DNA of 64,000 nt from Pauljensenia sp902373545 (GCF_041432775.1 NZ_JAPWAG010000005.1:62001-126000); one strand, 5' to 3'. Counted from the first letter of the stretch, positions 52,100 through 60,916 are shown. Numbers and translations are program-made. The notes: generated by a model not told the origin, from the sequence alone.

Positions 52100-53237
52100 G
52101 TCAGAAAGCACGGAGCACCATAAGGTGCATTAAGACTTATCGCAGACCCCATCTCCATCGGAGTCCCCGAACACGAGTCAGAAAGCACGGAGCACCATAA
52201 GGTGCATTAAGACAGCGCTTCAGAGTAAGACGTATCGACGTCCTGCTCCAGTCAGAAAGCACGGAGCGCCATAAAGTGCATTAAGACGATGAGTGGGCGA
52301 AGCCATGGGAACGCTTGGAGGATGCGTCAGAAAGCACGGAGCACCATAAGGTGCATTAAGACACAGAGAAAACGCCATCTCCCAGTCCGTCTGCTGAGTC
52401 AGAAAGCACGGAGCGCCGTAAGGTGCATTAAGACAGCTGCTCATCGGTGAACTCGTAGAACGCGTCTACGGGTCAGAAAGCGCGGAGCGCCAAGGTGTAT
52501 TAAGACCACCAAATAGTGGTATTCGGCGACAGCATCTTAGGTGTCAGAAAGTACGGAGCACCATAAGGTGCATTAAGGTGTCTCCGCCCAGTTGGCCGTG
52601 TTCGTGCAGTAGAAGTCAGAAAGCGCGGAGCGCCACAAGGTGCATTAAGACGTGAGAGCGTAGCGGTTCTTGATTTGGACCTGCTTAGAGGTCAGAAAGC
52701 ATGGAGCGCCATAAGGTGCATTAAGACTCATCGGTCAGAGTCTCGACCCAGTAGTAATCGCCTGGTCAGAAAACACGGAGCGCCATAAGGTGCATTAAGA
52801 CGTGCGATCCATGGCCTGCATCCACTCAGGCAGGCACGCGTCAGAAAGCATCGAGCGCCATAAGGTGCATTAAGACGCGATCGGCACTTTGTTCTTTCGG
52901 TTGATCAAGATGACGGGTCAGAAAGCATCGAGCGCCATAAGGTGCATTAAGACGGCACAGTAATGAACCATTGGATAGAGAATGGGTGCAGGTCAGAAAG
53001 CACCGAGCGCCATAAGGTGCATTAAGACTCGCTCTTCATGATGTGGCACGAAATCTTCTTGCCAGCGTCAGAAAGCATCGAGCGCCATAAGGTGCATTAA
53101 GACTTGACTTCATCGGTAATGAACGACATTGTAGTACTCTCTGTCAGAAAGCACCGAGCGCCATAAGGTGCATTAAGACAAAACACCGCTCTCACCTCTT
53201 TCCTAAAGGAAAGGTCAGAAAGCATGGAGCGCCGTAA
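52100..53237 (+). CRISPR. CRISPR array, 15 full repeats plus truncated end repeat, 15 spacers, no cas genes
   Basis: The repeats are 37 nt, beginning GTCAGAAAGCACGGAGC and ending AAGGTGCATTAAGAC, with an inner stem GCACC-ATAA-GGTGC. They start at 52100, 52177, 52251, 52326, 52398, 52472, 52543, 52615, 52691, 52765, 52840, 52917, 52992, 53067 and 53143. A 24-nt partial repeat starts at 53214. Spacers are 34-40 nt. The repeat at 52472 has lost 2 nt and several carry substitutions (for example ATCGAGCGCC near the right end). The truncated right end and the handle-like ATTAAGAC, close to the ATTGAAAC tag of types I and III, suggest rightward transcription. No cas gene occurs in the window, so the type is open. 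Confidence 0.97.
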
Positions 53238-53627
53238 TACGGGCAGTGTCGTGGCCGTGTGCGGAGCGCAGCATCAGCCGCGTGGAGTGCCGCTATCCCA
53301 TGCTTTCGCGGATAGGTTATCCGCATATTGATAACCTATCCGCGTGCGCGCACGCAGGAGCATGAGCTGGCGGAAGCCTGAGGGGTGCTTTGTGAAGGCC
53401 TGCACGCAGTGATCTTCTGGATAGCGTATTGCGTTCTGAATAGGCGACTCAGCTAGCCAAGACGGCCCTTCCTCTCCACAAGCGCGCCACGGCCTCGTCG
53501 CCGCGAGTCACCGCGATTACCGCGAGCCGCCCCCAGGCGCACAGAAAGAGCGCGCAACGAACGCAGACACAGCAAGGCCCCGGGCGCTCGCGAGAACGAA
53601 ACGCCCGGGGCCGAGCCACGCACGCAA
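53238..53627. other. Gene-free stretch after the CRISPR array
   Basis: No coding frame is supported. It contains a 15-bp perfect inverted repeat at 53307-53344, a second related GGATAGCGTATTGCG near 53420, and one copy of CCACGGCCTCGT at 53487. It also contains the downstream region of the leftward rmlCD gene. Confidence 0.55.
53307..53344. repeat. 15-bp perfect inverted repeat
   Basis: CGCGGATAGGTTATC (53307-53321) and its complement (53330-53344) flank an 8-nt A/T-rich centre. No T-run follows. It could be an operator, a recombination site or a structured RNA end. No gene start is close. Confidence 0.75.
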
Positions 53628-55055
53628 TCAGCCGCGCAGGGATGCCACGTAGGTGTCGATGCGCTTGGAGGAATCCTCGGGGGTGAAGCCCGTGGCCTCG
53701 ATCTTCGACAGGTCCAGCGTCGAGGACAGGGGACGAGGCGCAGCCTCGCGGCCCGCGAAGTACTCCTCCGTGGTCACCTCGGTGACATCCTCGGGGTTGC
53801 GGCCGCACAGCTCGAAGACGCGCTTGGCGACCTGTGCCCAGCTCATGACCGGGCCCTCGCCCGACAGGTTGTAGACGCCGTAGGGTGCCTCATTCGTCAG
53901 CAGGTGAATGATGCCGCGGGCCAAATCCGACGTGAACGTCAGGCGGCCCACCTGGTCCGACACGACCGACGGGGAGATGCCGCGATCGGCCAGCGACGCC
54001 ATGGTCTTGATGAAGTTCTTGCCGTCGCCCACCACCCAGGACGTGCGCACGATGTAGTGCTTGGGCGTCGAGGCAACAGCCGCGTCGCCACCCGCCTTGG
54101 ACTGGCCGTACGCGCTCAAGGGGGAGGGGGCCTCGTCCTCGACGTGCACATCCTGCGTGCCATCGAAGACGTACTCCGTCGAAATGTGCACGAGCGTCGC
54201 GCCGTGCGCCGTCGCCTCGCGAGCCAGGATAGCCGGACCCGTCGCGTTGGCCTCCCACGTCGAGCGGCGTCCCTCCGGGGTCTCCGCGCCATCCACGTTC
54301 GTCCACGCGGCCGCGTTGATGACCACGTCGATCTCGTCCCACGGCAGGGCCGCCACCTGCTCAGCGTTCGAGATGGATACCTCCGGCAGGTCCACGCCCG
54401 TCACCGTGAAGCCAGCCTCGGGCAGGACGCGCATGAGCTCGCGGCCCAGCTGACCATTCGCGCCCGTCACGAGCGCGCGGCGACCCGCCGGAGTGGGCGC
54501 GGGGAAGGGTGTCACGTCTGCCATGCGCGGGTGCGCCTTGTCCTTATCTGAGAGGATCGCGCGATCCAGCGGGATCGGCCAATCCACGGCTGCCGTCTCG
54601 TCCGCCAGGTTCAAGAACGTGTACTTCGCGTCCGGCGACCAGTGATCGTTGACCAGGTACGTGTAGGCAGTATTCGGCTCCAGCGTCTGATACGAGTTAC
54701 CCACGCCCTTGGGGACGAACACCGCCACGCCCGGATCGATGATCGTCGTGTACACCGTGCCAAACGAGGGCCCCTCGCGCAGATCCACCCACGCGCCGAA
54801 CACGCGGCCGGTGGCGACAGACACGAACTTGTCCCACGGCTCCGCGTGAATGCCTCGCGTCACCCCGACCTCGTCGTTGAAAGAAATGTTGTTCTGCACC
54901 GGCTGAAAATCCGGCAGGCCCAGCGCGACCATCTTCTCGCGCTGCCAGTTCTCCTTGAACCAGCCTCGGTTGTCGCCGTGAACGGTCAGGTCGATGCGCA
55001 AAAAGCCGGGGATCGGCGTAGTCGTGATCCCCAGGGGCTTAGCAGTGGGCGCCAT
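53628..55055 (-). CDS. rmlCD: Fused dTDP-4-dehydrorhamnose 3,5-epimerase / reductase (RmlC-RmlD)
   Basis: The 475-residue fusion carries two steps of dTDP-L-rhamnose synthesis. Residues about 1-190 are RmlC-like (LTVHGDNRGWFKENWQREKM, NNISFNDEVGVTRGIHAEPW, VPKGVGNSYQ). From about 200 the RmlD part begins with the NAD(P) motif LVTGANGQLGRELMRVLP, followed by INAAAWTNVDGAE, HISTEYVFDGT and the catalytic SAYGQSKAGGD. AGGAAG precedes the ATG at 55055. It is divergent from rmlA across 197 nt. RmlB is not in the window and must be elsewhere. Confidence 0.93.
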   Translation of the reverse strand: MAPTAKPLGITTTPIPGFLRIDLTVHGDNRGWFKENWQREKMVALGLPDFQPVQNNISFNDEVGVTRGIHAEPWDKFVSVATGRVFGAWVDLREGPSFGTVYTTIIDPGVAVFVPKGVGNSYQTLEPNTAYTYLVNDHWSPDAKYTFLNLADETAAVDWPIPLDRAILSDKDKAHPRMADVTPFPAPTPAGRRALVTGANGQLGRELMRVLPEAGFTVTGVDLPEVSISNAEQVAALPWDEIDVVINAAAWTNVDGAETPEGRRSTWEANATGPAILAREATAHGATLVHISTEYVFDGTQDVHVEDEAPSPLSAYGQSKAGGDAAVASTPKHYIVRTSWVVGDGKNFIKTMASLADRGISPSVVSDQVGRLTFTSDLARGIIHLLTNEAPYGVYNLSGEGPVMSWAQVAKRVFELCGRNPEDVTEVTTEEYFAGREAAPRPLSSTLDLSKIEATGFTPEDSSKRIDTYVASLRG

Positions 55056-55252
55056 TGTTCTTCCTCTATGTGCGTGGGTATCGTGCGGACGTAACAATCC
55101 ATACAAATTCTAGCCGATCTGCGCACCACCGGTGAGGGTACTGCGTCCCATCGGCGTGCGGGAGGCCACAGTTGTGGAAAAATAGCGTCACATAGGGATA
55201 ATTGTCAATGATGCGCGACCCACACGAGGACGCGCCAGGAAGCGGAGGCAAC

Positions 55253-56125
55253 ATGAAAGGCATCATCCTGGCAGGCGGGTCCGGCACCCGACTGAACCCG
55301 ATCACGCTGGGGACATCGAAGCAGCTGGTCCCCGTCTACGACAAGCCGATGATCTACTACCCGCTGTCGACCCTCATGCTGGCCGGCATCTCGGACGTTC
55401 TGGTGATCACCACGCCGCACGACGCCCCGTCGTTCCACCGCCTGCTCGGTGACGGCAGCCAGCTCGGCGTGAGTATCTCCTACGCTGTCCAGCACGAGCC
55501 CAACGGCCTGGCGCAGGCCTTCGTGCTCGGCGCGGACCATGTCGGCAACGATGCCGCAGCGCTGGTCCTGGGCGACAACATCTTCTACGGCCCCGGCATG
55601 GGTACGCAGCTGCGTCGCCACGTCGACCCCGACGGTGGTGCGGTCTTCGCCTACCACGTATCCAACCCGCGCGAGTACGGCGTCGTCGAGTTCGACGAGG
55701 AATTCAACGCCCTCTCGATCGAAGAAAAGCCCGAGAAGCCCAAGTCGAACTACGCGGTTCCCGGCCTGTACTTCTACGACAACGACGTGGTCGACATCGC
55801 CCGCAACCTCAAGCCCAGCGCGCGCGGCGAATACGAGATCACCGACGTTAACCGCGCCTACCTCGAGGCCGGCAAGCTCAAGGTTGAGGTCCTCCCGCGC
55901 GGCACCGCGTGGCTGGATACCGGCACCTTCGACTCGCTCGCTGACGCCACCGCCTTCGTGCGTACGGTCGAGGCCCGCCAGGGCATGAAGATCGGCGCCC
56001 CCGAAGAGGTCGCGTGGCGCATGGGCTTCATCGACGACGAGGGCCTGCGCCAGCGCGCCGAGCCCCTGGTCAAGTCCGGCTACGGAGCCTACCTGCTCGA
56101 GCTGCTCAACCGTGAGGACAACTGA
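55253..56125 (+). CDS. rmlA: Glucose-1-phosphate thymidylyltransferase
   Basis: The 290-residue enzyme makes dTDP-glucose, the first step to dTDP-rhamnose. The N-terminal GIILAGGSGTRLNPIT and KQLVPVYDKPMIYYPLSTL are diagnostic, as are LGDNIFYG and RGTAWLDTGTFDSL. GCGGAGG precedes the ATG at 55253. The next glycosyltransferase starts immediately after its stop (TGAGTG), which makes a three-gene operon with DUF2304. Confidence 0.96.
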   Translation: MKGIILAGGSGTRLNPITLGTSKQLVPVYDKPMIYYPLSTLMLAGISDVLVITTPHDAPSFHRLLGDGSQLGVSISYAVQHEPNGLAQAFVLGADHVGNDAAALVLGDNIFYGPGMGTQLRRHVDPDGGAVFAYHVSNPREYGVVEFDEEFNALSIEEKPEKPKSNYAVPGLYFYDNDVVDIARNLKPSARGEYEITDVNRAYLEAGKLKVEVLPRGTAWLDTGTFDSLADATAFVRTVEARQGMKIGAPEEVAWRMGFIDDEGLRQRAEPLVKSGYGAYLLELLNREDN

Positions 56126-56881
56126 GTGTCGCGCCCGAGTGCTAAGTCCCGCCTGCTGATCGTCATTCCCGCGTGGAATGAAGAAGCAGTGCTGGGAGGC
56201 GTCCTGGAGTCTGTGAAGGTCGAAAAGCCGTCCTTCGCGGACATCCTGGTCGTGTCTGATGGGTCCACGGACGCTACCGCGCAGATCGCGCGCGACGCCG
56301 GCGTGGCCGTGCTCGACCTGCCGATCAACCTGGGGGTCGGCGGCGCCATGCGCGCCGGCTTCCAGTACGCGCGGCGCATGGGCTACGAGTACGCCTGCCA
56401 GCTTGACGCGGATGGTCAGCACGACCCCACGGAAATCGAAACGCTCATCGACATGGCGTCGGCTGAGCACGCCGACGTCGTCATCGGGTCGCGTTTCGCC
56501 GGCAAGGGTGACTATCAGGCGCGAGGCCCGCGCAAATGGGCGATGAACCTGTTCTCGTTCATCCTCTCGCGCGTGTGTACGACGAAGCTGACCGACACGA
56601 CCAGCGGGTTCAAGCTCTACGGCCCGCGCGCCCTGTCGCTCTTCGCTCACAACTACCCGGCAGAGTACCTGGGGGACACGATCGGCGCTCTCGTCATCGC
56701 GGCCCGCTCTCACCTGGTCGTGCGTGAGGTCGGCGTGCAGATGCACCCACGCGCCGGCGGCGAGCCGTCGCACAACCCGATCAAGTCGGCGCTCTTCCTG
56801 GTGCGAGCCACCCTCGCGCTCGCCGTGGCCCTGACCCGCCCCGGCGAAGAGGTCGCCCCGGCCGCGGAGGAGAACGCATGA
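56126..56881 (+). CDS. Family 2 glycosyltransferase
   Basis: The 251-residue GT-A enzyme has LLIVIPAWNEEAVLGGVLES, VVSDGSTDATAQIA and QLDADGQHDP (the DXD-type metal site), followed by VIGSRFAGKG. It resembles dolichyl-phosphate-mannose-synthase-like or rhamnan GT2 enzymes. The GTG start directly follows the rmlA stop. It shares an ATGA overlap with the DUF2304 gene, which often accompanies such transferases in rhamnose polymer loci. Whether it uses dTDP-rhamnose is inferred from the neighbours. Confidence 0.9.
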   Translation: MSRPSAKSRLLIVIPAWNEEAVLGGVLESVKVEKPSFADILVVSDGSTDATAQIARDAGVAVLDLPINLGVGGAMRAGFQYARRMGYEYACQLDADGQHDPTEIETLIDMASAEHADVVIGSRFAGKGDYQARGPRKWAMNLFSFILSRVCTTKLTDTTSGFKLYGPRALSLFAHNYPAEYLGDTIGALVIAARSHLVVREVGVQMHPRAGGEPSHNPIKSALFLVRATLALAVALTRPGEEVAPAAEENA

Positions 56882-57315
56882 GTCCCACGTACGTGCTCGG
56901 AGTCGTCTTCGCGTGCATCATCCTGGTGATGGTGTTCGTCAAGATGCGCAACTCGGGAATGAAGGAACGCTACGGCCTGTGGTGGTACTGGATTGCCTTC
57001 TGCACGGCGCTGCTCTCCCTCTTCCCGCCGATCCTGAAGTGGACCGCCTTCCAGTTGGGCGTCGTCGTTCCGCTGAACCTGGGATTCTTCGTGGCGGGCG
57101 TCGTCCTGCTGCTGCTCTCCCTGCGGTTCTCGGTCGACCTTTCGCGCGGAGATGAGGACCGCCGGCGCCTCACCGAGGAGGCCGCGATCCTGCGCCTCCA
57201 GGTCGAGCGCTTGGAGCGCCGCCTCGATGCCCTTGAGGGGCGCGCCTCCTCGTCGGGGCAGCCCACCCCTGAGAAGCCCTCCTCGCGGGGCAAGAAAGGC
57301 AAGAAGAAGCGCTGA
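56878..57315 (+). CDS. DUF2304 membrane protein
   Basis: This 145-residue protein has three predicted membrane helices (LGVVFACIILVMVFVKM, YWIAFCTALLSLFPPIL, LGFFVAGVVLLLLSLRF). It then has a coiled-coil-like EEAAILRLQVERLERRLDALE and a basic Lys-rich tail. This layout fits DUF2304, found next to GT2 enzymes of surface glycans and thought to anchor or assist them. The ATG overlaps the GT2 stop by 4 nt. Confidence 0.87.
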   Translation: MSPTYVLGVVFACIILVMVFVKMRNSGMKERYGLWWYWIAFCTALLSLFPPILKWTAFQLGVVVPLNLGFFVAGVVLLLLSLRFSVDLSRGDEDRRRLTEEAAILRLQVERLERRLDALEGRASSSGQPTPEKPSSRGKKGKKKR

Positions 57316-57355
57316 GGCGGCACGTGTGAGCCGTTGATCGCTTCCATTGACGAGG

Positions 57356-57392
57356 CCGGGGCCCGTCAGGTTGAACGCCTGACGGGCCCCGG
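57356..57392 (+). terminator. Terminator-like hairpin after DUF2304
   Basis: A 15-bp perfect stem (CCGGGGCCCGTCAGG at 57356-57370 and its complement at 57378-57392) with a 7-nt loop, 40 nt after the stop and between convergent genes. No T-run follows. Confidence 0.75.
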
Positions 57393-57475
57393 TGTGTGTC
57401 GTTGGGTGCGTCCTGTGGTGGGACGCGGGTGGGTGCGGCGGCGCGCCTGGGCGGTGGCCGCGGCGACAGGGCTGC

Positions 57476-58696
57476 TTACGGGATGAGCGTCCCGTCGGGG
57501 CCCAGGCGCAGGCGCTCGGTTGGTGCTGCCGGATCCACTTCGCCCTCGGCGAGCTTGCGGGCGACGGCCGACGTTGTGCGCGACACGGGCTGCGTCGACG
57601 CGCCCGTCTCGGGCTCGTCCTTGGCGGCCGCTGCGGCCCGGTCCCTCCACTTGACCTGGCGAGAGCCGGAGGTGGCGCCCTGGGAGGAGCCGGGGGAGGA
57701 AACGGAATCGGTCGAGGCGGGGGAGGCCTCGTCGATGGAGACGGACCCCACGGAGGTCGCGTGCGACGGCAGTAGTGGCTCGCCGTCGAGGTCGATGGCC
57801 AGGTCGGTGAGCATCGCGCGGGCGTCGTCGACGATGGAGGAGTCCTCGGCGTGTAGGCCGTGGACCAGCCACCGCACGAGCGCAATCTCGCTCAGCAGTT
57901 GGGCGCGCGTGAAGACATGCAGGTCGATGGCGCGGCGCTCGTGGCCGTAGGTCTCGCGGAAACGCTCGAGGAATGCGTCCGATGCGCTGGCCTGAATCCA
58001 CGCGATGTCCAGGGCAGGGTCACCCACGTGCGCGCTGGTCCACCCGCCGATAGCGACGACCGAGCCGCGCTTGACGGACAGGCTGCGTTCCTGAATGTCC
58101 CCGTGAATGGGGGCGGAGGGGAAACGCCACAGGGATACGTCCTCCAGGGCTGCCTCCCAGCGGCTCCACAGGGACGGCGGGATCGTGACCTGGCGGGCGG
58201 CCTCGTCGAGCAGAGCGAGGTTGCGGTCGCGGCACTCCATCGCCGTGTAGGAGGGCAGGCCGATCGCCGAGAACACGGTTTCCGGCAGGTTGTGCAGGGC
58301 CGCGAGCGCGCGCCCGAGCGACGCGGGCAGCAGCGGATCCGTCTCGAGGTCTCGCTCCGTGGGGGCGCGGCCGCCTGGATCGCGGTGCACGTACACGGTC
58401 CCTCCGCCGCGGATTTTGGCCTGCCCGGCTAGGCGTGGGACGTCGAAGGGAATGTAGTCGTGCTCGTAGGCCTGGCCGAGGCGGTCGAGGATCCCCGAGG
58501 TGGCCTCGAGGGCGGGGCCGGAGACCTCCTCGTGGGGGCAGGTGACGATCCAGCGGTTGCCGCCGACGTCTTCGATGCCGGTGACGGAGGCCAGCTCGTC
58601 GGTGTAGGTCGGCGGGCGCAGCGCGCTCACGCGCAACCCGGGCATGGCGGAGGTGGCCAGCGCGGCTAGTTCGAGGGCGCTCTTGTGGCTTGTCAT
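57476..58696 (-). CDS. Phosphotransferase-fold (APH) protein with altered catalytic residues
   Basis: The product of about 406 residues has the aminoglycoside-phosphotransferase fold from about residue 20 to 300. The catalytic loop reads PIHGDIQERSLSV; the His-Gly-Asp is kept but the usual Asn five residues on is missing. The metal-binding DW position reads VVAIGGWTSA, with Gly instead of Asp. It may therefore be an inactive or regulatory relative. The last 110 residues are Ser/Ala/Pro-rich and probably disordered. The start at 58696 has only a weak GAAGA ribosome site. It lies divergent to tadA across 142 nt, where a CpaE-like gene often stands. Confidence 0.72.
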   Translation of the reverse strand: MTSHKSALELAALATSAMPGLRVSALRPPTYTDELASVTGIEDVGGNRWIVTCPHEEVSGPALEATSGILDRLGQAYEHDYIPFDVPRLAGQAKIRGGGTVYVHRDPGGRAPTERDLETDPLLPASLGRALAALHNLPETVFSAIGLPSYTAMECRDRNLALLDEAARQVTIPPSLWSRWEAALEDVSLWRFPSAPIHGDIQERSLSVKRGSVVAIGGWTSAHVGDPALDIAWIQASASDAFLERFRETYGHERRAIDLHVFTRAQLLSEIALVRWLVHGLHAEDSSIVDDARAMLTDLAIDLDGEPLLPSHATSVGSVSIDEASPASTDSVSSPGSSQGATSGSRQVKWRDRAAAAAKDEPETGASTQPVSRTTSAVARKLAEGEVDPAAPTERLRLGPDGTLIP

Positions 58697-58838
58697 TCTT
58701 CGAATGTATCGCGCCTGTGGCCCGGGTGCGCATCCCCGCGCGGGTGGGCGCCCGATTGTGGGACAGCGGTTTGCTCCTTTCCGAATAACCCTGTTACTTT
58801 CGACACATTGGCTTTGGCTGTAGCGAGGAGGCTCAGGG

Positions 58839-60053
58839 ATGGAAGCCGTGACACGTGCGCTCGCAGCGCGGGTGCGAGAGGGGTTGGCCGCGGGCGGCAT
58901 CGATGCCGCGCGAGACCCGAGGGCCGTGCGCGCCCTCATCCACCGCGCCATCGACGCCCACGCCCCCGACATGCTGCCCACCCAGCGCGAGCAGGTCGAA
59001 GCGGACCTCATGGACGATATCTGCGGCCTGGGCCCCCTCCAGATCCTCATGGACGACCCCAGCGTGGAGGAAATCTGGATCAACTCGGCGTCGCGCGTGT
59101 TCGTGGCCCGAGGCGGCGTCGCCGAGCTGACGAGCCTCATCCTCACCGACGAGGACGTGCGCACACTCGTGGAGCGGATGCTGCACCATTCGGGTCGCCG
59201 CCTCGACCTGTCCAGCCCCTTCGTGGATGCCATGCTGGCCGGGGGAGAGCGCCTCCACGTCGTCATCCCGCCGGTGACCGGCCAGTCCTGGAGCGTCAAC
59301 ATCCGCAAGCACATCCAGCGCGCCCGCACCCTGGATGATCTGGTGGCCGTCGACATGGTGCCCCCGCCGATGCGCGACTTCCTGGCCGCCGCCGTGTGCG
59401 TGGGGCTGTCCGTCCTCGTCTCGGGCGGCACACAGGCGGGCAAGACGACGCTGTTGCGCGCTCTCGCCGGGGAGCTGCCGCGTTCGCGGCGCGTCATCTC
59501 CTGCGAGGAGGTCTTCGAGCTGGGCCTGGCGAACTGGGATCACGTCGCCATGCAGACTCGCCCGGCGGCCGCCGAGGGCACGGGCGAGATCACGCTGCGC
59601 GACCTCGTACGCGAATCCCTGCGTATGCGCCCCGAATATCTGATCGTCGGAGAGGTCCGAGGCCCCGAAGCCCTTGACCTCCTCGTGGCCCTCAACGCGG
59701 GGGTGCCCGGCATGGCGACCGTGCACGCGAACTCGGCGCGCGAGGCCCTGGACAAGCTCTCGATCCTGCCCCTCCTGGCGGGCGAAAACGTGACGACGGG
59801 ATTCGTGACCCCGACCCTGGCCTCGTCCATCGACCTTGTGTGTCACGTCGAGCGAAGCCGGGAGGGCAGCCGCTTCGTCGCCGAGGTCCTGGCCGTGCCT
59901 GGACGAGTCGAGGGCAACCGGATCGAGACGGCCACGCTCTTCACCTTCGACGGGCACAGGTGTGAACGAGGCGCGGGGAGTCTGGACCTGCACGATCGTT
60001 TCGCCGCGGCGGGCTTCGACCTGTCCTCGCTCTTGGAATGGGGGCCGCTGTGA
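58839..60053 (+). CDS. tadA: TadA/CpaF secretion ATPase
   Basis: The 404-residue ATPase of the Flp/Tad pilus has LMDDICGLGPLQILMDDPSVEEIW, typical of CpaF, a Walker A GGTQAGKTTLL near residue 200, EYLIVGEVRGPEALD (Walker B) and MATVHANS (His box). It drives assembly of the Flp pilus from the cytoplasmic side. The start is the ATG at 58839 following GAGGAGGC-like bases. Its stop overlaps the tadB start. It is first of a seven-gene operon. Confidence 0.93.
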   Translation: MEAVTRALAARVREGLAAGGIDAARDPRAVRALIHRAIDAHAPDMLPTQREQVEADLMDDICGLGPLQILMDDPSVEEIWINSASRVFVARGGVAELTSLILTDEDVRTLVERMLHHSGRRLDLSSPFVDAMLAGGERLHVVIPPVTGQSWSVNIRKHIQRARTLDDLVAVDMVPPPMRDFLAAAVCVGLSVLVSGGTQAGKTTLLRALAGELPRSRRVISCEEVFELGLANWDHVAMQTRPAAAEGTGEITLRDLVRESLRMRPEYLIVGEVRGPEALDLLVALNAGVPGMATVHANSAREALDKLSILPLLAGENVTTGFVTPTLASSIDLVCHVERSREGSRFVAEVLAVPGRVEGNRIETATLFTFDGHRCERGAGSLDLHDRFAAAGFDLSSLLEWGPL

Positions 60054-60916
60054 TCGAGCTCGTGTGCGGACTCGTCTTCGGCATCGGCCTGGTCCTGGCC
60101 CTGTCCCCGTGGTTCACACCCCCACGCACCTCTGCGCCCTGGAGGCCGGGCAAGCGCCTGCGCGAGGACGTCGCCCGCGCCCGCGTCCCAGGGCTGAGCG
60201 CCGCGCGCCTCGTCGTGCTCAGCCTGATCCTCGGTGCGATCGTCGCGCTCGTCGTCCTGGCTGTCACGGGGGCCTGGCCGGTCGCCCTGATCGTCTCGGT
60301 GGGCGTGGCTTTCCTGCCCTACGCCTGGGTCGTCTCCCGCGTCGCCGCGCGCGCCAAGACAGTGCGGGCCGCATGGCCCGAAGTCATCGACGCGATGGTC
60401 TCCGGCGTGCGTGCCGGAACCTCGCTGCCCCAAGTCCTGTGCGACCTCGCTGACGAGGGACCCGCGCCCGTGCGCTTCGCCTTCGAGGCGTTCTCGCGCG
60501 ACTACAGTGCCAACGGACGTTTCGCCTCCGCCCTGGATCGTATGAAAGACGAGGTGGCGGACCCCGTCGCCGACCGCATCGTCGAGGCCCTGCGTGTCGC
60601 CCGATCTGTCGGCGGTGCCGACCTGACGCGCCTGCTTCAAGACCTCGCCACCCTCCTGCGCGAGGACGCGCGCGTGCGCGGGGAACTCGAAGCACGCCAA
60701 TCCTGGACCGTCGGCGCCGCACGCCTGGGCCTGGCCGCCCCGTGGGCCGTCCTCCTCTTGCTCTCCGGAGGCGGCGCGAGCGCCAACGTCTGGAACTCTC
60801 CCGGAGGCATCGCCGTCCTGTGCGCCGGCGCGGGCGTGTGCGTCATCGCCTACCTGGCGATGAAAGCTATCGGGCGACTCAGCTCCGATCCGAGAAACCT
60901 GGGAGGGACGCGATGA
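60050..60916 (+). CDS. tadB: TadB pilus-assembly membrane protein
   Basis: The product of about 288 residues has N- and C-terminal membrane helices (VLSLILGAIVALVVLAVTGA, LGLAAPWAVLLLLSGGG) and the T2SSF cytoplasmic domain (AWPEVIDAMVSGVRAGTSL, VARSVGGADLTRLLQDLA). GTG at 60050 overlapping the tadA stop is preferred, with GGGG upstream; an ATG at 60038 would add four residues. It forms the inner-membrane platform with TadC. Confidence 0.9.
   Translation: MIELVCGLVFGIGLVLALSPWFTPPRTSAPWRPGKRLREDVARARVPGLSAARLVVLSLILGAIVALVVLAVTGAWPVALIVSVGVAFLPYAWVVSRVAARAKTVRAAWPEVIDAMVSGVRAGTSLPQVLCDLADEGPAPVRFAFEAFSRDYSANGRFASALDRMKDEVADPVADRIVEALRVARSVGGADLTRLLQDLATLLREDARVRGELEARQSWTVGAARLGLAAPWAVLLLLSGGGASANVWNSPGGIAVLCAGAGVCVIAYLAMKAIGRLSSDPRNLGGTR

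Noticed and set aside
52220..52444. A leftward 74-residue frame with three NAPYGAPCFLT-type repeats
   Set aside because: It is the translation of CRISPR repeats and spacers and has no ribosome site; the DNA repeat explains it fully.
53307..53344. A dif-like XerCD site
   Set aside because: The arms do not match actinobacterial dif arms as I remember them, and the centre is 8 nt instead of 6.
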